Part shown: one piece after another, positions 54,847-64,000 of the stretch
How the letters are laid out: every line of letters begins with the position of its first letter
Position numbering within the stretch: position 1 is the stretch's first letter
Assembly (NCBI RefSeq): GCF_017742995.1
Contig: NZ_CP072425.1
Coordinates: 2,170,001-2,234,000, forward strand
DNA length: 64,000 bases
Origin: Pseudoalteromonas viridis
Lineage (GTDB): Bacteria; Pseudomonadota; Gammaproteobacteria; Enterobacterales; Alteromonadaceae
Direction: 5' to 3'
Program-made: the position numbers and the translations under genes
The notes under the pieces: generated by a model
Database searches by the model: none
The model's input: the letters and a program-made list of their open reading frames with translations, nothing else
Told to the model about the DNA's origin: nothing

Positions 54847-55096
54847 AGCTATCCTTTTGTATACATGCCAGTTCTTCGCGGATCTGGCGGAGTTGAGATT
54901 CGAGTTGCTGTTTTTGCTGTAAAAGCTGCGAATAGCGTGACTGAGTACGGGGCTGTTTACCCCGAAGTGCCCTGTAAAGCGTGCGCTGGGATAAGGCAAA
55001 CTGACTGGCCGCTTCATGAATGGTCAGTTGCTGGCTTTGTACCATATGCACCGCACGTAGCACACTGGGGTGCGTGGAAGAGAGTTTGGCGGCCAT
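54830..55096 (-). CDS. Small HTH protein with C-terminal coiled coil
   Basis: An 88-residue protein with a resolvase-type helix-turn-helix (LTIHEAASQFALSQRTLYRAL, about 24-44) and a Gln-rich coiled coil (about 55-78). No catalytic domain is present. It probably binds DNA as a dimer. It overlaps the GNAT gene start by 17 bases, suggesting an operon. Confidence 0.77.
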   Translation of the reverse strand: MAAKLSSTHPSVLRAVHMVQSQQLTIHEAASQFALSQRTLYRALRGKQPRTQSRYSQLLQQKQQLESQLRQIREELACIQKDSYATHN

Positions 55097-55431
55097 GTTA
55101 ATGCTCCGGATTAATACAGTAAATATCGTTGCCGGGTGGCCATCCTCGACACACTGTGTGCCAGATAGGACTCTGTATGTCGGTAAGTACAGGGGTCATG
55201 TTGTTCGCTCCTATTAGTCAATACACGCTGCCAAGGAATATTCATGCCAAAATTAAAAAGATATATATTACAAATAGTTGGTGAAGTTTTTAAGGTAGCG
55301 ACAATCTTATATATGCACAATGTTGATGCAGTACAGTGACTATCTTGGTGCACATTGGATGGTTGTATTCGTCCCTTTTTGATAAACTCCCCGTGGAACT
55401 ATTTTTGAAAAGCATAATTATGGGAACAATA
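55097..55431. other. AT-rich intergenic region
   Basis: 335 bases between the divergent HTH gene and the small secreted protein. No convincing gene or strong hairpin is seen; ORFs on either strand lack Shine-Dalgarno and family. It presumably carries two promoters. Confidence 0.45.
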
Positions 55432-55794
55432 ATGAAAAAAGTGATCGCGGCAACAGCATTGGTTCTGATGTCCACTTCGTCTTATGCACGAACGTCTATA
55501 TGTAAGACGACGGCCACGGGTGTTGAGATAAACCGGTATGGTGAGGTACAGTTTAATACTTCCTCATTTGGCACGTCTAAGCCCGTCTGTAACGTGTCTC
55601 AGCAACTTGGCTATATCACTACAGAAACGTGTAAAGTGATGTACAGTCAAATGCTCGCAGCGGTTATGGCACAGTCAACTATTACACTGTGGTTTGAAAC
55701 AACAGAAACGTGTGCTCAACTTCAGGAAGTGTATAAAAGCGGCTGGACGAGTTATCAAACTCATGGCTTTAAGCACTTTAGGATCAGTAACTAA
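55432..55794 (+). CDS. Small secreted protein of unknown function
   Basis: The 120-residue form starts at 55432 and has a clear signal peptide (MKKVIAATALVLMSTSSYA). The mature part of about 100 residues has four cysteines (in SICKT, KPVCNV, TETCKV and TETCAQ) that could form two disulfides in the periplasm or outside. The sequence TETC occurs twice. Family not recognised. A GGGA lies 6 bases upstream. It ends 26 bases before the convergent lnt stop. Confidence 0.72.
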   Translation: MKKVIAATALVLMSTSSYARTSICKTTATGVEINRYGEVQFNTSSFGTSKPVCNVSQQLGYITTETCKVMYSQMLAAVMAQSTITLWFETTETCAQLQEVYKSGWTSYQTHGFKHFRISN

Positions 55795-55820
55795 ATGCTG
55801 CACCAAAAACGAGCCTACTT

Positions 55821-57401
55821 TTACAAGTAGTCTCGTTCAACTCGGCACTTCAATCTGGTCAAGCCTTTCTCTAACACAATGAACCCAGCAAGAAACACCA
55901 ACAATACCCAAACCCACTTATTCCCGTGCTGACTATAAAAGCTGTCCCCTTGCATCAGTTTTACGTCCAGTAACATCGTTTCCTCAACAAACTGAGGGAG
56001 TGTATGCTGAGTCTGGCTGAGTGGATCATAAATCCCGCTGATCCCATTGTTGGTTACTCTGATCAGAGGGCGTTGTAGCTCCAGCGCACGCATACGGGCT
56101 ATTTGCATATGCTGATGCGGGCCGTGCGAATCACCGAACCAGGCGTCGTTGCTCACGGTAAAGAGCATATCCGACTCGCTGGTGTAATTGTTTCTCACCA
56201 GTTCGCTGAAGGCAATTTCGTAGCAGATAGCAGGTAAAATATGCAGCCCGTTGGCTATCAGGTTCGGCTGCTGCGCTTCGCCTCGCGAGAAGGACGACAT
56301 AGCCAGGTTGAACAACGGCGCAATCGGTCGCAACCACTTCTCGAATGGGACAAACTCTCCGATGGGCAGCAACTGGTGCTTCTGATAACGGTTGGGATGC
56401 AAGTAGCGATAGTGACCTTGCTCATCCTCTGCGTGCTGTTTACCAACCACAATCAAAGTGTTATAGACATTGCGGGTATCAAATTGATAATCGGGAATGC
56501 CGGTAATAAGTGCGCTTTGATTAAACGCGGCGGCTTTATCCAGATTGTGTAAAAAGTCGAAGGCTAAGTCTTCCAGCTCAGGAATAGCGGCTTCCGGCCA
56601 GACAACTAAGTCGGCCTGCAGCCATAATGGGCGGGTCATATCCTGATATTTAGACATAGTCGGCCAGAACTGCTCAGGCTCCCAGCGCAGGCTTTGCTGA
56701 ATATTGCCCTGAACCAGCAAGGTTCGGGTTTGCTCGCCGTTATAGTGCACCGGATTATCCGCTAGGCGTGTAAACAGGGTGAGTGCCAGCACCGGCAGCA
56801 GGGCAATTATGGTCAGCTGATAGCGCCTTTGCCAGAGCAGGTAGTACAGCAGCGCGCCAAGTAACACACAAACCAGGGTCAGGCCAAACTCGCCAATCCA
56901 GGGAGCAAGCATGTTAAGTGGTGCGTCGGTCTGGCTATAGCCAAAGCTCAGCCACGGAAACCCAGTCAGTAAGGTGCCACGCAGGTATTCAAATATCGCG
57001 AACCCACTTAGCAGCAGCGCAATACGTTGCCAGGGTTTATCGGAGAAGTGTGTCGCCAGCGCAAATGCCAGTGCAGGGTAAATCGCCAGATAGGCACAGA
57101 GCAGGCCCATTAACAACAGTGAGGCCGGTAAAGGCAACCCCCCGAACTGAGCGATGGACACATGTACCCAGCTTATTCCGGCTGCAAACCAGCCAAAGCC
57201 AAATAAAAAGCCATATTTTGCGGCGTGTCGGGTGGTGGGCTGATCTGTGACAAAACACGCTACTGCGAGCGCTATAAAAGTCAGAGGCCAGAGCCCAAAC
57301 GGGGCATAACTAAAGGTAAGAGAGGCACCGCTAAGCAGTGCCAGCCACGCAAACTTGTCTTTGAGTAAGGTGGCGAGTTTATTCGAAAACGTCTTCAACA
57401 T
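55821..57401 (-). CDS. lnt: Apolipoprotein N-acyltransferase
   Basis: Lnt adds the third acyl chain to the N-terminal Cys of lipoproteins in the inner membrane. The 526-residue protein has several N-terminal membrane helices (including FSYAPFGLWPLTFIAL), then a nitrilase-like periplasmic domain with the catalytic Glu in VWPEAAIPE and Cys in PAICYEIAFSELVR, and ISNDAWFGDSHGP-type VSNDAWFG. It overlaps the corC end by 23 bases. It is the last gene of the ybeZ-ybeY-corC-lnt series. Confidence 0.96.
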   Translation of the reverse strand: MLKTFSNKLATLLKDKFAWLALLSGASLTFSYAPFGLWPLTFIALAVACFVTDQPTTRHAAKYGFLFGFGWFAAGISWVHVSIAQFGGLPLPASLLLMGLLCAYLAIYPALAFALATHFSDKPWQRIALLLSGFAIFEYLRGTLLTGFPWLSFGYSQTDAPLNMLAPWIGEFGLTLVCVLLGALLYYLLWQRRYQLTIIALLPVLALTLFTRLADNPVHYNGEQTRTLLVQGNIQQSLRWEPEQFWPTMSKYQDMTRPLWLQADLVVWPEAAIPELEDLAFDFLHNLDKAAAFNQSALITGIPDYQFDTRNVYNTLIVVGKQHAEDEQGHYRYLHPNRYQKHQLLPIGEFVPFEKWLRPIAPLFNLAMSSFSRGEAQQPNLIANGLHILPAICYEIAFSELVRNNYTSESDMLFTVSNDAWFGDSHGPHQHMQIARMRALELQRPLIRVTNNGISGIYDPLSQTQHTLPQFVEETMLLDVKLMQGDSFYSQHGNKWVWVLLVFLAGFIVLEKGLTRLKCRVERDYL

Positions 57402-58257
57402 GTTCAGCTTTTGGCATGGTCACCTGTAACTGCAAAATACGGCGATTGTCCGAGTTGGTAACCTTGAACTGCAAAGGTGCAATATCAATGGTTTCGCCCC
57501 GGCTTGGCATATGGCCAAAAGCATGCAAGATGATCCCGCCTATGGTGTCTGCTTCTTGCGTGTCATATTCTGTTTTAAAGAAGTCGTTGAATTCATCCAG
57601 TGGAGTCAGCGCCTGAACGTTGAACACGTGTTTAGAAAGCTGGCGAATGGCCTGCTGTTCGTCTTCGTTGTCGTGCTCATCTTCGATTTCACCTACGATG
57701 GTTTCCAGAATATCTTCGATGGTCACCAGGCCCGAAACACCACCATACTCATCAATAACAATGGCCATGTGATAGCGTTTTTGACGAAACTCATTGAGCA
57801 GAGCATCAACACGTTTACTTTCTGGCACCACAACGGCAGGTCGCAAGTATTCACGGATGGTTGGCAGTTCACTGTCACGCTGAACAATCAGCGGTAGCAG
57901 ATCTTTGGCCAGTAAAATGCCTTCGACATGATCTTTGTCTTCGCAAATGACTGGAAAGCGCGAATGGCTGGATTCAACCATAGCGGGTAACTGCGACTCC
58001 AGGTCCTGATCAATATCCAGCGTCACCATTTGTGAGCGCGGGATCATGATGTCACGGACTTTCAGTTCAGAGACACTGAGTACGCCTTCCATCATGTCTT
58101 TGGTTTCAGGGTCGATCAGGGCTCGTTCCTGCGCGTCGGCAATTACTTCTACCAACTCTTCTTTATTTTGGGGTTCCCCTTGCAGCATCTGAGTGATGCG
58201 TCCCAGCCAGGTCTTGCTCGAAGAACCCTGACTACTTTGCGAGTTTTCGTCGCTCAT
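57379..58257 (-). CDS. corC: CorC family protein (CBS pair and transporter-associated domain)
   Basis: The 292-residue soluble protein has two CBS motifs (VRDIMIPRSQMVTLDIDQDL, about 70-130; then VPESKRVDALLNEFRQKRYHMAIVIDEYGGVSGLVTIEDILE, about 135-195) and a C-terminal CorC/HlyC domain (ALTPLDEFNDFF...ADTIGGIIL). CorC has been tied to Mg2+/Co2+ efflux. It follows ybeY by 22 bases and overlaps lnt, the order seen in E. coli (ybeX). Confidence 0.94.
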   Translation of the reverse strand: MSDENSQSSQGSSSKTWLGRITQMLQGEPQNKEELVEVIADAQERALIDPETKDMMEGVLSVSELKVRDIMIPRSQMVTLDIDQDLESQLPAMVESSHSRFPVICEDKDHVEGILLAKDLLPLIVQRDSELPTIREYLRPAVVVPESKRVDALLNEFRQKRYHMAIVIDEYGGVSGLVTIEDILETIVGEIEDEHDNEDEQQAIRQLSKHVFNVQALTPLDEFNDFFKTEYDTQEADTIGGIILHAFGHMPSRGETIDIAPLQFKVTNSDNRRILQLQVTMPKAEHVEDVFE

Positions 58258-58279
58258 TGCGGTGTGTTACTCCAGTCGG

Positions 58280-58738
58280 TTAAACGTCATCTCGATATGG
58301 GTCAGCAATGCCCAGATCGGCTAAGAATTCTTTTTCAAGACTTTCCATTTCATCGGCGTCCTGTTCATTTATATGGTCAAAGCCCAACAAATGCAAGCAC
58401 CCGTGTACCACCATATGGGCAAAATGATCATGGAAAGTTTTTTCCTGTTCTTCGGCCTCACGAAAAACCACCTGAGGACAAATAATTAGGTCGCCAACTA
58501 AAGGCAATTCAATGCCAGGCGGTGCTTCAAAAGGAAAAGACAGCACATTAGTGGGCTTGTCTTTACCGCGGTACTGGCTGTTCAGTTCCTGGCTTTCCGC
58601 TTCATCTGCAATCCGTATGGTGACCTCGGCCTCTTCCTTATACGCAAGGAGTGCTTTTTCGGCCCACAACTGAAATTGTTCAGCAGAGGGCAGGTTGGCG
58701 AAGTCACTGGCAATCTGTAGATCTACCTCAAGCGACAT
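58280..58738 (-). CDS. ybeY: Endoribonuclease YbeY
   Basis: YbeY takes part in 16S rRNA 3'-end maturation and ribosome quality control. The 152-residue protein has the zinc motif [11 protein letters not shown] near residues 113-123 and [15 protein letters not shown] upstream. The ATG overlaps the phoH stop (TAATG), so translation is coupled. Confidence 0.96.
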   Translation of the reverse strand: MSLEVDLQIASDFANLPSAEQFQLWAEKALLAYKEEAEVTIRIADEAESQELNSQYRGKDKPTNVLSFPFEAPPGIELPLVGDLIICPQVVFREAEEQEKTFHDHFAHMVVHGCLHLLGFDHINEQDADEMESLEKEFLADLGIADPYRDDV

Positions 58739-59820
58739 TATGAGCGCTCCTCGTCGTTGGCATTTGGCTGTGTATCAGCCGGCGCGGTATTGGCCTGTGC
58801 CTGTAATCTTGCCTGCTGTTTGTTAAACTTTTCCTTTCGCTCGGCTTCTTCTTTTTTCTCGTAGGCCTCAACAATACGCGCCACCACAGGGTGACGTACT
58901 ACATCGTGAGACTTGAAGAAGTTAAACGAAATCTCGTCTACCTCACCCAATACATCAATGGCATGGCGCAGACCAGAGCGCGCACCGCGTGGTAAGTCCA
59001 CCTGAGTGATGTCACCGGTGATCACCGCTTTGGAATTAAAGCCAATCCGGGTCAGGAACATTTTCATCTGCTCTGTGGTGGTGTTCTGGCTTTCATCCAG
59101 AATAATAAAGGCGTCGTTCAGTGTCCGACCACGCATGTAAGCCAGTGGTGCAACTTCTATCACATTCTTTTCGATCAAACGCTCGACCTTTTCAAAGCCC
59201 AGCATTTCGAACAGGGCGTCGTACAGCGGGCGCAAATAAGGGTCTATCTTTTGTGTCAGGTCACCGGGTAAGAAACCAAGTTTTTCGCCAGCTTCAACGG
59301 CCGGACGAGTCAGCAGAATACGACGAATTTCCTGACGCTCAAGGGCATCTACCGCCGCTGCTACCGCCAGGTAGGTTTTACCTGTGCCCGCCGGACCAAT
59401 ACCAAAGCAGATGTCATGGGTCAAAATATTGGCCACATACTGGCTTTGGTTGGGGTTGCGAGGCTTAACCACACCACGACGTGTTTTGATAAACACTTCT
59501 TTTTCCCACACATCCGGGGCTTCCTGCTCCAGGCAGTTCGCTTCGGTGATAGCCAGGTGAACCTGATCCGGTTCGATATCCGCAAATTTACCGCGCACAG
59601 GCTGGGTTTCGACATACAAAGATTTCAAGATGTCGACGGCGGCTTTTGCCACAACCGGCTGGCCGGTGACTTTAAACCAGTTATCTCTGTGGGTAATTTC
59701 TATGCCCAGACGACGCTCGATTTGCTTCAGGTTGTCATCAAAAGGCCCGCATAAAGAAGATAGGCGGTGATTGTCGGAGGGTTCCAGATAAAATTCGATA
59801 TTCTTGACTTGGTTACTCAA
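58738..59820 (-). CDS. ybeZ: PhoH-like ATPase (YbeZ)
   Basis: The 360-residue PhoH-family P-loop protein has Walker [12 protein letters not shown] (around residue 138), [20 protein letters not shown], Walker B IILDESQN and [12 protein letters not shown]. An N-terminal KH-like region precedes it ([13 protein letters not shown]). PhoH2/YbeZ partners YbeY, encoded next, in RNA metabolism. The C-terminus is charged and low-complexity. A hairpin lies between miaB and this gene. Confidence 0.93.
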   Translation of the reverse strand: MSNQVKNIEFYLEPSDNHRLSSLCGPFDDNLKQIERRLGIEITHRDNWFKVTGQPVVAKAAVDILKSLYVETQPVRGKFADIEPDQVHLAITEANCLEQEAPDVWEKEVFIKTRRGVVKPRNPNQSQYVANILTHDICFGIGPAGTGKTYLAVAAAVDALERQEIRRILLTRPAVEAGEKLGFLPGDLTQKIDPYLRPLYDALFEMLGFEKVERLIEKNVIEVAPLAYMRGRTLNDAFIILDESQNTTTEQMKMFLTRIGFNSKAVITGDITQVDLPRGARSGLRHAIDVLGEVDEISFNFFKSHDVVRHPVVARIVEAYEKKEEAERKEKFNKQQARLQAQANTAPADTQPNANDEERS

Positions 59821-59839
59821 AACAACTTCCTAATAACAA

Positions 59840-59861
59840 GACGCCAGCATCAGCTGGCGTC
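59840..59861 (-). terminator. Hairpin between miaB and ybeZ
   Basis: GACGCCAGC/GCTGGCGTC (59840-59848 with 59853-59861), a 9-bp stem with a 4-base loop, is followed on the minus strand by TTGTTATT. The T-run is broken, so it is probably a partial terminator that lowers ybeZYX-lnt read-through from miaB. Confidence 0.6.
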
Positions 59862-59873
59862 GAAATTCCAAGA

Positions 59874-61307
59874 CTAAGGCGTAAAGGTCGCTACACCCAG
59901 TTCGTTGGCTTCAGGTTCTGCCGGGGCACGATTTAAGATATCAGATGGTGCCACATCACGGCGTAAGTCCATCTCAGCTTCGGTCCTTAACAGCTCACCA
60001 CGTAGCGAGTTTGGCAGCGCCTCTGTGATACGTACATCAACGAACTGACCGATCACTGAGTGAGGACCTTCAAAGTTCACCACTCGGTTGTTCTCGGTAC
60101 GGCCACGCAGTTCCATGGGATTCTTTTTCGACGGACCTTCGACCAGAATACGCTGCTCAGTGCCATGCATTTTACGGCTGATATCCTGCGCCATTTGATT
60201 AATGCGGTTTTGTAGCAAGTACAAACGCTCTTTCTTTTCCTGCTCGGTAACATCGTCAGGCAGGTCAGACGCTGGCGTGCCCGGACGCGCTGAATAGATA
60301 AAGCTGAAGCTCATATCAAAGCCAATGTCGTTGATCAGATTCATGGTCGCTTCGAAATCCGCTTTGCTTTCACCCGGGAAACCAATGATAAAGTCAGAAC
60401 TCATGCTCAGGTTCGGACGGATCTTGCGCAGCTTGCGGATAGTCGACTTGTACTCAAGCGCCGTGTGGCCACGCTTCATCAGGTTCAGAATACGGTCTGA
60501 GCCACTTTGAACCGGCAAGTGCAGGTGATCAACCAGCTCAGGTACGTCTGCATATGCGTCGATGATGTCTGGTGTAAACTCAACCGGGTGTGAAGTGGTG
60601 TAACGAATGCGGTCGATGCCATCAATGGCCGCCACAAAGCGCAGCAGATCAGAGAAATAGCAAATTTCGCCATCGTGCATTTCGCCGCGATAGGCATTTA
60701 CGTTCTGACCCAACAGGTTTACTTCACGCACACCTTGCTCTGCCAGCTGAGCAACTTCAAGTAAAACATCATCAAGTGGGCGGCTTACTTCTTCACCACG
60801 AGTATAAGGTACAACGCAGAAAGTACAGTATTTAGAGCAGCCTTCCATAATAGAGACAAAGGCACTTGGACCTTCTGCTTTTGGCTCAGGCAGGCGGTCA
60901 AACTTCTCGATTTCCGGGAATGAAATATCGACCACAGAGCCTTGCTTGCTCTGCACTTGTTTGATCATCTCTGGCAGACGGTGCAAAGTTTGCGGGCCAA
61001 ATACGATATCAACAAAAGGCGCGCGTTGACGAATGGTGTCTCCTTCCTGAGATGCCACACAGCCACCGACGCCAATCACCAGATCCGGGTTGTCGTCTTT
61101 GAGTAGCTTCCAGCGACCCAGCTGGTGGAATACTTTTTCCTGTGCTTTTTCACGAATTGAACAGGTATTGAGTAGGATCACATCCGCTTGCTCAGCTTCT
61201 TCTGTTAGCTGATAGCCGTTGGTGGAGTCAAGCAGATCCGCCATTTTCTGGGAGTCATACTCGTTCATCTGACAGCCCCAGGTTTTGATATGCAACTTTT
61301 TACTCAT
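59874..61307 (-). CDS. miaB: tRNA-2-methylthio-N6-dimethylallyladenosine synthase MiaB
   Basis: MiaB is a radical-SAM methylthiotransferase acting on i6A37 of tRNAs reading UNN codons. The 477-residue protein has the three N-terminal cluster cysteines ([34 protein letters not shown]), the radical-SAM motif [17 protein letters not shown] and a C-terminal TRAM domain ([19 protein letters not shown]). It is divergent from ubiF, as in E. coli. Its substrates may include the Leu tRNAs encoded at the right end of the window. Confidence 0.97.
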   Translation of the reverse strand: MSKKLHIKTWGCQMNEYDSQKMADLLDSTNGYQLTEEAEQADVILLNTCSIREKAQEKVFHQLGRWKLLKDDNPDLVIGVGGCVASQEGDTIRQRAPFVDIVFGPQTLHRLPEMIKQVQSKQGSVVDISFPEIEKFDRLPEPKAEGPSAFVSIMEGCSKYCTFCVVPYTRGEEVSRPLDDVLLEVAQLAEQGVREVNLLGQNVNAYRGEMHDGEICYFSDLLRFVAAIDGIDRIRYTTSHPVEFTPDIIDAYADVPELVDHLHLPVQSGSDRILNLMKRGHTALEYKSTIRKLRKIRPNLSMSSDFIIGFPGESKADFEATMNLINDIGFDMSFSFIYSARPGTPASDLPDDVTEQEKKERLYLLQNRINQMAQDISRKMHGTEQRILVEGPSKKNPMELRGRTENNRVVNFEGPHSVIGQFVDVRITEALPNSLRGELLRTEAEMDLRRDVAPSDILNRAPAEPEANELGVATFTP

Positions 61308-61633
61308 TGAAATAATGCCTCGTTTTCAACTCGGTGAATAGCACGGTGTGCGACGCTAAAACAACTAATATCACTAAGCCGACCCGCTTATCACCTGTGC
61401 CAGTACAGAGCATAACCTGTATCTTTGCCAGGATCTTGCGTGAAATTAGTTTAAAGGACGCGTATTTTATATGACCTAATGACACTAGCCAAGTATAGTT
61501 TTTAACTTTAGAAACCAAGATCAAGGCATCTTGTATTTGCTCGGCTACACTATGCAGGGCTGTGAACCTTTCACAGCGAATTGGGTTACAATAGCAGGAT
61601 ATGACTTAGCAAGCAGAACTAAGGAAAAAGGGT
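61308..61633. other. miaB-ubiF divergent intergenic region
   Basis: 325 bases carrying the two promoters. No ORF with a ribosome binding site and no RNA gene was recognised. Confidence 0.45.
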
Positions 61634-62797
61634 ATGAAAAACAAAGTGCTGATAGTAGGTGGTGGCATGGTTGGCGCAGCAGCAGCCGTCAAGCTCGCAC
61701 AGCAAGGCCTGACAGTCACTGTGCTCGAAACACATCCATTGGATGCCATGCAGGCTCTAACGGACGAGACCATAGATATTCGAGTCTCAGCCATTAATCG
61801 CTTCTCAGAAGCTTTGCTGGATGAACTCCAGGCAATGCCGTTGCTTCGTAATGCCAGACTGGCACCGTATCAGCAGCTCGAAGCGTATGAGCAGGAAAAT
61901 AACAGCCTGCTATTCGACTGCGAGGAGCTGGCTGCAACGCATTTAGGCCACATTGTTGAAAACCGTCTTATCCAGGCCAGTTTATGGGCACAGTTCGAAC
62001 GCCTTGGTATACAGGTCGAACAGGTTTCTGGTACGCCGCAGGCAATCAAGCAAAATACGGATTCGGTTGAGTTGATTTACCCGGAGCAAAGTTATCAGGC
62101 CGGTTTGCTCTTAGCAGCTGACGGCGGACGCTCGGTGGTACGCAAACTGGCTGGCATTGGGGTGACCGGTTGGCAATATCAGCAGCATTGTATGGGTGTG
62201 CTGATCAAACTGGATGCGCCGCAGCAGGTAAAAACCTGGCAGCAGTTTAAGCCGTCCGGACCGATTGCCTTTTTGCCCATGCAATATCCGTATGCCAATC
62301 TGATTTGGTATCACCATGGCAATGAGCTGGCGCAGATGAAGACGTTATCGAATGCACAGTTAAAGCAGGAGATACAAAATCACTTCTTCGATTTACCCGG
62401 TGAGTTCGAGGTGTTACAAAGCGCGGTATTTCCGCTGGCCAGACAACATGCCAATCAATACCATCAGGGGCGTGTCGTCCTGATTGGCGACTCAGCACAT
62501 ACCATTAACCCGCTGGCAGGGCAGGGCGTTAATTTAGGGTTCAAAGATGTGGCTGCGCTGGCAAACGCACTGGAAGGCGCTGAGGACATTGGTAACGCCG
62601 CCTTGCTGCGCCGCTATGAGCAGAGCCGTCGCAACGATAATCTGATGATGATGAGCATGATGGACGCCTGCTACTTTGGCTTCTCTAACGAAATTGCACC
62701 GTTAAAGCATTTACGCAACCTGGTGTTAAAAGTGGCTAATCATGCCGGTCCAATTAAACGTGAAGTATTGAAACATGCAATGGGTGGCGTCGTTTAG
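61634..62797 (+). CDS. ubiF: 2-octaprenyl-3-methyl-6-methoxy-1,4-benzoquinol hydroxylase (UbiF-type FAD monooxygenase)
   Basis: The 387-residue flavoprotein monooxygenase has the N-terminal FAD motif VLIVGGGMVGAAAAVKLAQQG, DIRVSAINRFSE, the AADGGRSVVRK motif (about residue 158) and GDSAHTINPLAGQGVNLGFKDV (about 285) typical of the UbiH/UbiF/VisC family. Divergent location from miaB and the tRNA array downstream are as in E. coli ubiF, which decides between family members. It hydroxylates a late intermediate of ubiquinone, the substrate of the Na+-NQR pump. Confidence 0.9.
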   Translation: MKNKVLIVGGGMVGAAAAVKLAQQGLTVTVLETHPLDAMQALTDETIDIRVSAINRFSEALLDELQAMPLLRNARLAPYQQLEAYEQENNSLLFDCEELAATHLGHIVENRLIQASLWAQFERLGIQVEQVSGTPQAIKQNTDSVELIYPEQSYQAGLLLAADGGRSVVRKLAGIGVTGWQYQQHCMGVLIKLDAPQQVKTWQQFKPSGPIAFLPMQYPYANLIWYHHGNELAQMKTLSNAQLKQEIQNHFFDLPGEFEVLQSAVFPLARQHANQYHQGRVVLIGDSAHTINPLAGQGVNLGFKDVAALANALEGAEDIGNAALLRRYEQSRRNDNLMMMSMMDACYFGFSNEIAPLKHLRNLVLKVANHAGPIKREVLKHAMGGVV

Positions 62798-62930
62798 ACG
62801 TCATTCATGACAGGAATAACAGATAGAAAAGCAGTGAAGCAAAATTAACTGAAAATTACGAAGACGATGGAAAAATAATTAAGATATGTCGGAAGAGTAA
62901 TAAGAGAGTTGAATTTGTCTTTGAACTAAA

Positions 62931-63015
62931 TGGTGCGGAAGGAGAGACTTGAACTCTCACAACCGAAGTTACAGAAACCTGAATCCTGCGCGTCTACCAA
63001 TTCCGCCACTTCCGC
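62931..63015 (-). tRNA. tRNA-Leu (anticodon CAG), copy 1
   Basis: 85 nt with encoded CCA. Acceptor GCGGAAG pairs with CTTCCGC; the anticodon loop is TTCAGGT with stem CAGGA/TTCTG; a long class-II variable arm and the T loop GTTCAAGTC are present. Confidence 0.95.
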
Positions 63016-63038
63016 ATCGTATATTTAGTTTATCAATG

Positions 63039-63095
63039 AAAAAGAAACATGAATCCTGCGTCTCATTCGACAACAGTCAATTCTGCGACTTCCGC
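63039..63095 (-). pseudogene. Decayed tRNA-Leu fragment
   Basis: On the minus strand the fragment starts GCGGAAGT and has a D-arm region disrupted by extra bases, then GCAGGATTCATGTTTC, which matches the Leu(CAG) anticodon arm with CAT in place of CAG. The variable arm, T arm and acceptor 3' strand are missing. The flank ATCGTATATTTA is shared with both intact Leu(CAG) copies, so it came from tandem duplication. Confidence 0.8.
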
Positions 63096-63146
63096 ATCGT
63101 ATATTTAATTTTTAAAGAAGAAGAAAAGTTTCAAGATAAGAGTTAA

Positions 63147-63231
63147 ATGGTGCGGAAAGAGAGACTTGAACTCTCACAACCGAAGTTACAGAAACCTGAA
63201 TCCTGCGCGTCTACCAATTCCGCCACTTCCG
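63147..63231 (-). tRNA. tRNA-Leu (anticodon CAG), copy 2
   Basis: Same as copy 1 except for one base in the acceptor 3' strand (TTTCCGC instead of CTTCCGC), which turns the 7:66 pair into G-U. Encoded CCA present. Confidence 0.93.
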
Positions 63232-63269
63232 CATCGTATATTTAACTGAATTTTCATCTCGTTAAGAGA

Positions 63270-63344
63270 TGGCTGGAGTACCAGGATTTGAACCTGGGAA
63301 TGGCGGGATCAAAACCCGCTGCCTTACCGCTTGGCGATACTCCA
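63270..63344 (-). tRNA. tRNA-Gln (anticodon TTG), copy 1
   Basis: 75 nt with encoded CCA; starts TGGAGTA, D arm CGCCAAGCGGTAAGGC, anticodon stem GCGGG/CCCGC with loop TTTTGAT, and T arm with GGTTCAAATCC. Confidence 0.95.
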
Positions 63345-63369
63345 GCAATAATCCAAATCTAAATACTTT

Positions 63370-63449
63370 CTCAAGATTTGAAACTGGGGGATGGATGAAT
63401 GAGGGATCAAAACCTCTCTCTTCTGTCCTTACCGCTTGGCGATACTCCA
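63370..63449 (-). pseudogene. Decayed tRNA-Gln
   Basis: The 5' half is intact (TGGAGTATCGCCAAGCGGTA), but extra bases follow the D arm, the anticodon stem is changed (GAGAGG around TTTTGAT), the T arm is altered and the acceptor 3' strand with CCA is missing. It cannot fold as a normal tRNA and looks like a degenerating tandem copy. Confidence 0.82.
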
Positions 63450-63567
63450 GCAATAATTCAAATCTTGAATCCAGATAAACCTAAATCGATAATATCTTTC
63501 TTCTTAACGCTTGATACTACAGAAATAAAAAGCGTAATCAAGAGTTTTAGTTCTAACTTGAAGAACA

Positions 63568-63652
<85 letters not shown>

Positions 63653-63679
63653 ATCAAATTGTATATCTCAAAAAAGAGA

Positions 63680-63754
63680 TGGCTGGAGTACCAGGATTTG
63701 AACCTGGGAATGGCGGGATCAAAACCCGCTGCCTTACCGCTTGGCGATACTCCA
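63680..63754 (-). tRNA. tRNA-Gln (anticodon TTG), copy 2
   Basis: Identical in the mature region to copy 1; 75 nt with CCA. Confidence 0.95.
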
Positions 63755-63796
63755 ACAAAGGTATTTAAAGTTGTTTCAGTTCAAACTTCAAGAACA

Positions 63797-63881
<85 letters not shown>

Positions 63882-63908
63882 ATCAAATTGTATCTCTCAA
63901 AAAAGAGA

Positions 63909-63983
63909 TGGCTGGAGTACCAGGATTTGAACCTGGGAATGGCGGGATCAAAACCCGCTGCCTTACCGCTTGGCGATACTCCA
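63909..63983 (-). tRNA. tRNA-Gln (anticodon TTG), copy 3
   Basis: Same mature sequence as copies 1 and 2, 229 bases from copy 2. The array appears to continue past the window end. Confidence 0.95.
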
Positions 63984-64000
63984 ACGAAGGTATTCAAAGT

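Overview
The window is a chromosomal segment of a marine gammaproteobacterium. Gene content and order point to Alteromonadales, most likely Pseudoalteromonas: a complete Na+-NQR operon with apbE and nqrM, sodium-type PomA/PomB stators next to xseB-ispA-dxs, a divergent srmB/trmN6 pair, a divergent miaB/ubiF pair beside a Leu/Gln tRNA array, a Tricorn-like S41 protease and a DUF3545 gene. This assignment is inferred from gene content; no 16S rRNA gene is present.

Layout. 1-6.0 kb: end of nqrA, then nqrBCDEF, a terminator, the flavin transferase apbE and the maturation gene nqrM. 6.1-14.3 kb: a cobC-like phosphatase, then a cobalamin riboswitch driving a tightly overlapping B12 uptake and salvage operon (btuD-btuC-cobT-cobS-cobU-cobQ-cobO-btuF). 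The riboswitch aptamer is split by a 208-bp terminal-inverted-repeat element (MITE-like). 14.3-18.7 kb: ung, a DUF3545 gene, tal, yaaA and an MFS transporter. 18.6-22.5 kb: a minus-strand cluster of a GshB-like ATP-grasp enzyme, an N-formylglutamate-amidohydrolase-like/QEGLA (MATCAP-type) metallopeptidase fusion, and an unknown protein. 22.7-24.7 kb: srmB and trmN6. 24.8-31.9 kb: an accessory-looking region with a HEAGH-motif protein converging on a small XRE regulator, a large secreted protein with a collagen-like stalk and fibrinogen-like C-terminus, three tail-collar (MdpB-like) paralogues and an orphan membrane protein.

32-36.7 kb: deoC-deoD and a three-gene MscS / MgtE-N-CBS / MgtE operon. 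36.9-42.8 kb: dxs, ispA and xseB on the minus strand; pomA-pomB on the plus strand behind a good sigma-28 promoter; then a 23-codon ORF and a small membrane protein. 43-53.5 kb: a lipoprotein, a TyrP/Mtr-type permease, putA with a divergent Lrp-type regulator, and a Tricorn-like protease. 53.6-55.8 kb: a YgfF-like SDR, a GNAT gene behind a small HTH gene, and a small secreted protein. 55.8-62.8 kb: miaB-phoH(ybeZ)-ybeY-corC-lnt on the minus strand with ubiF divergent. 62.9-64 kb: a minus-strand array of Leu(CAG), Leu(UAG) and Gln(UUG) tRNA genes with two decayed copies, running off the window end.

How it fits together: Na+-NQR exports sodium, ApbE and NqrM mature it, and PomAB spends the sodium gradient on swimming. 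The B12 operon imports and rebuilds cobalamin under riboswitch control. PutA and its Lrp-type neighbour handle proline catabolism. The least explained parts are the ATP-grasp/QEGLA cluster, the collagen-fibrinogen and tail-collar block, the interrupted riboswitch, and the structured region in front of the lrp gene.
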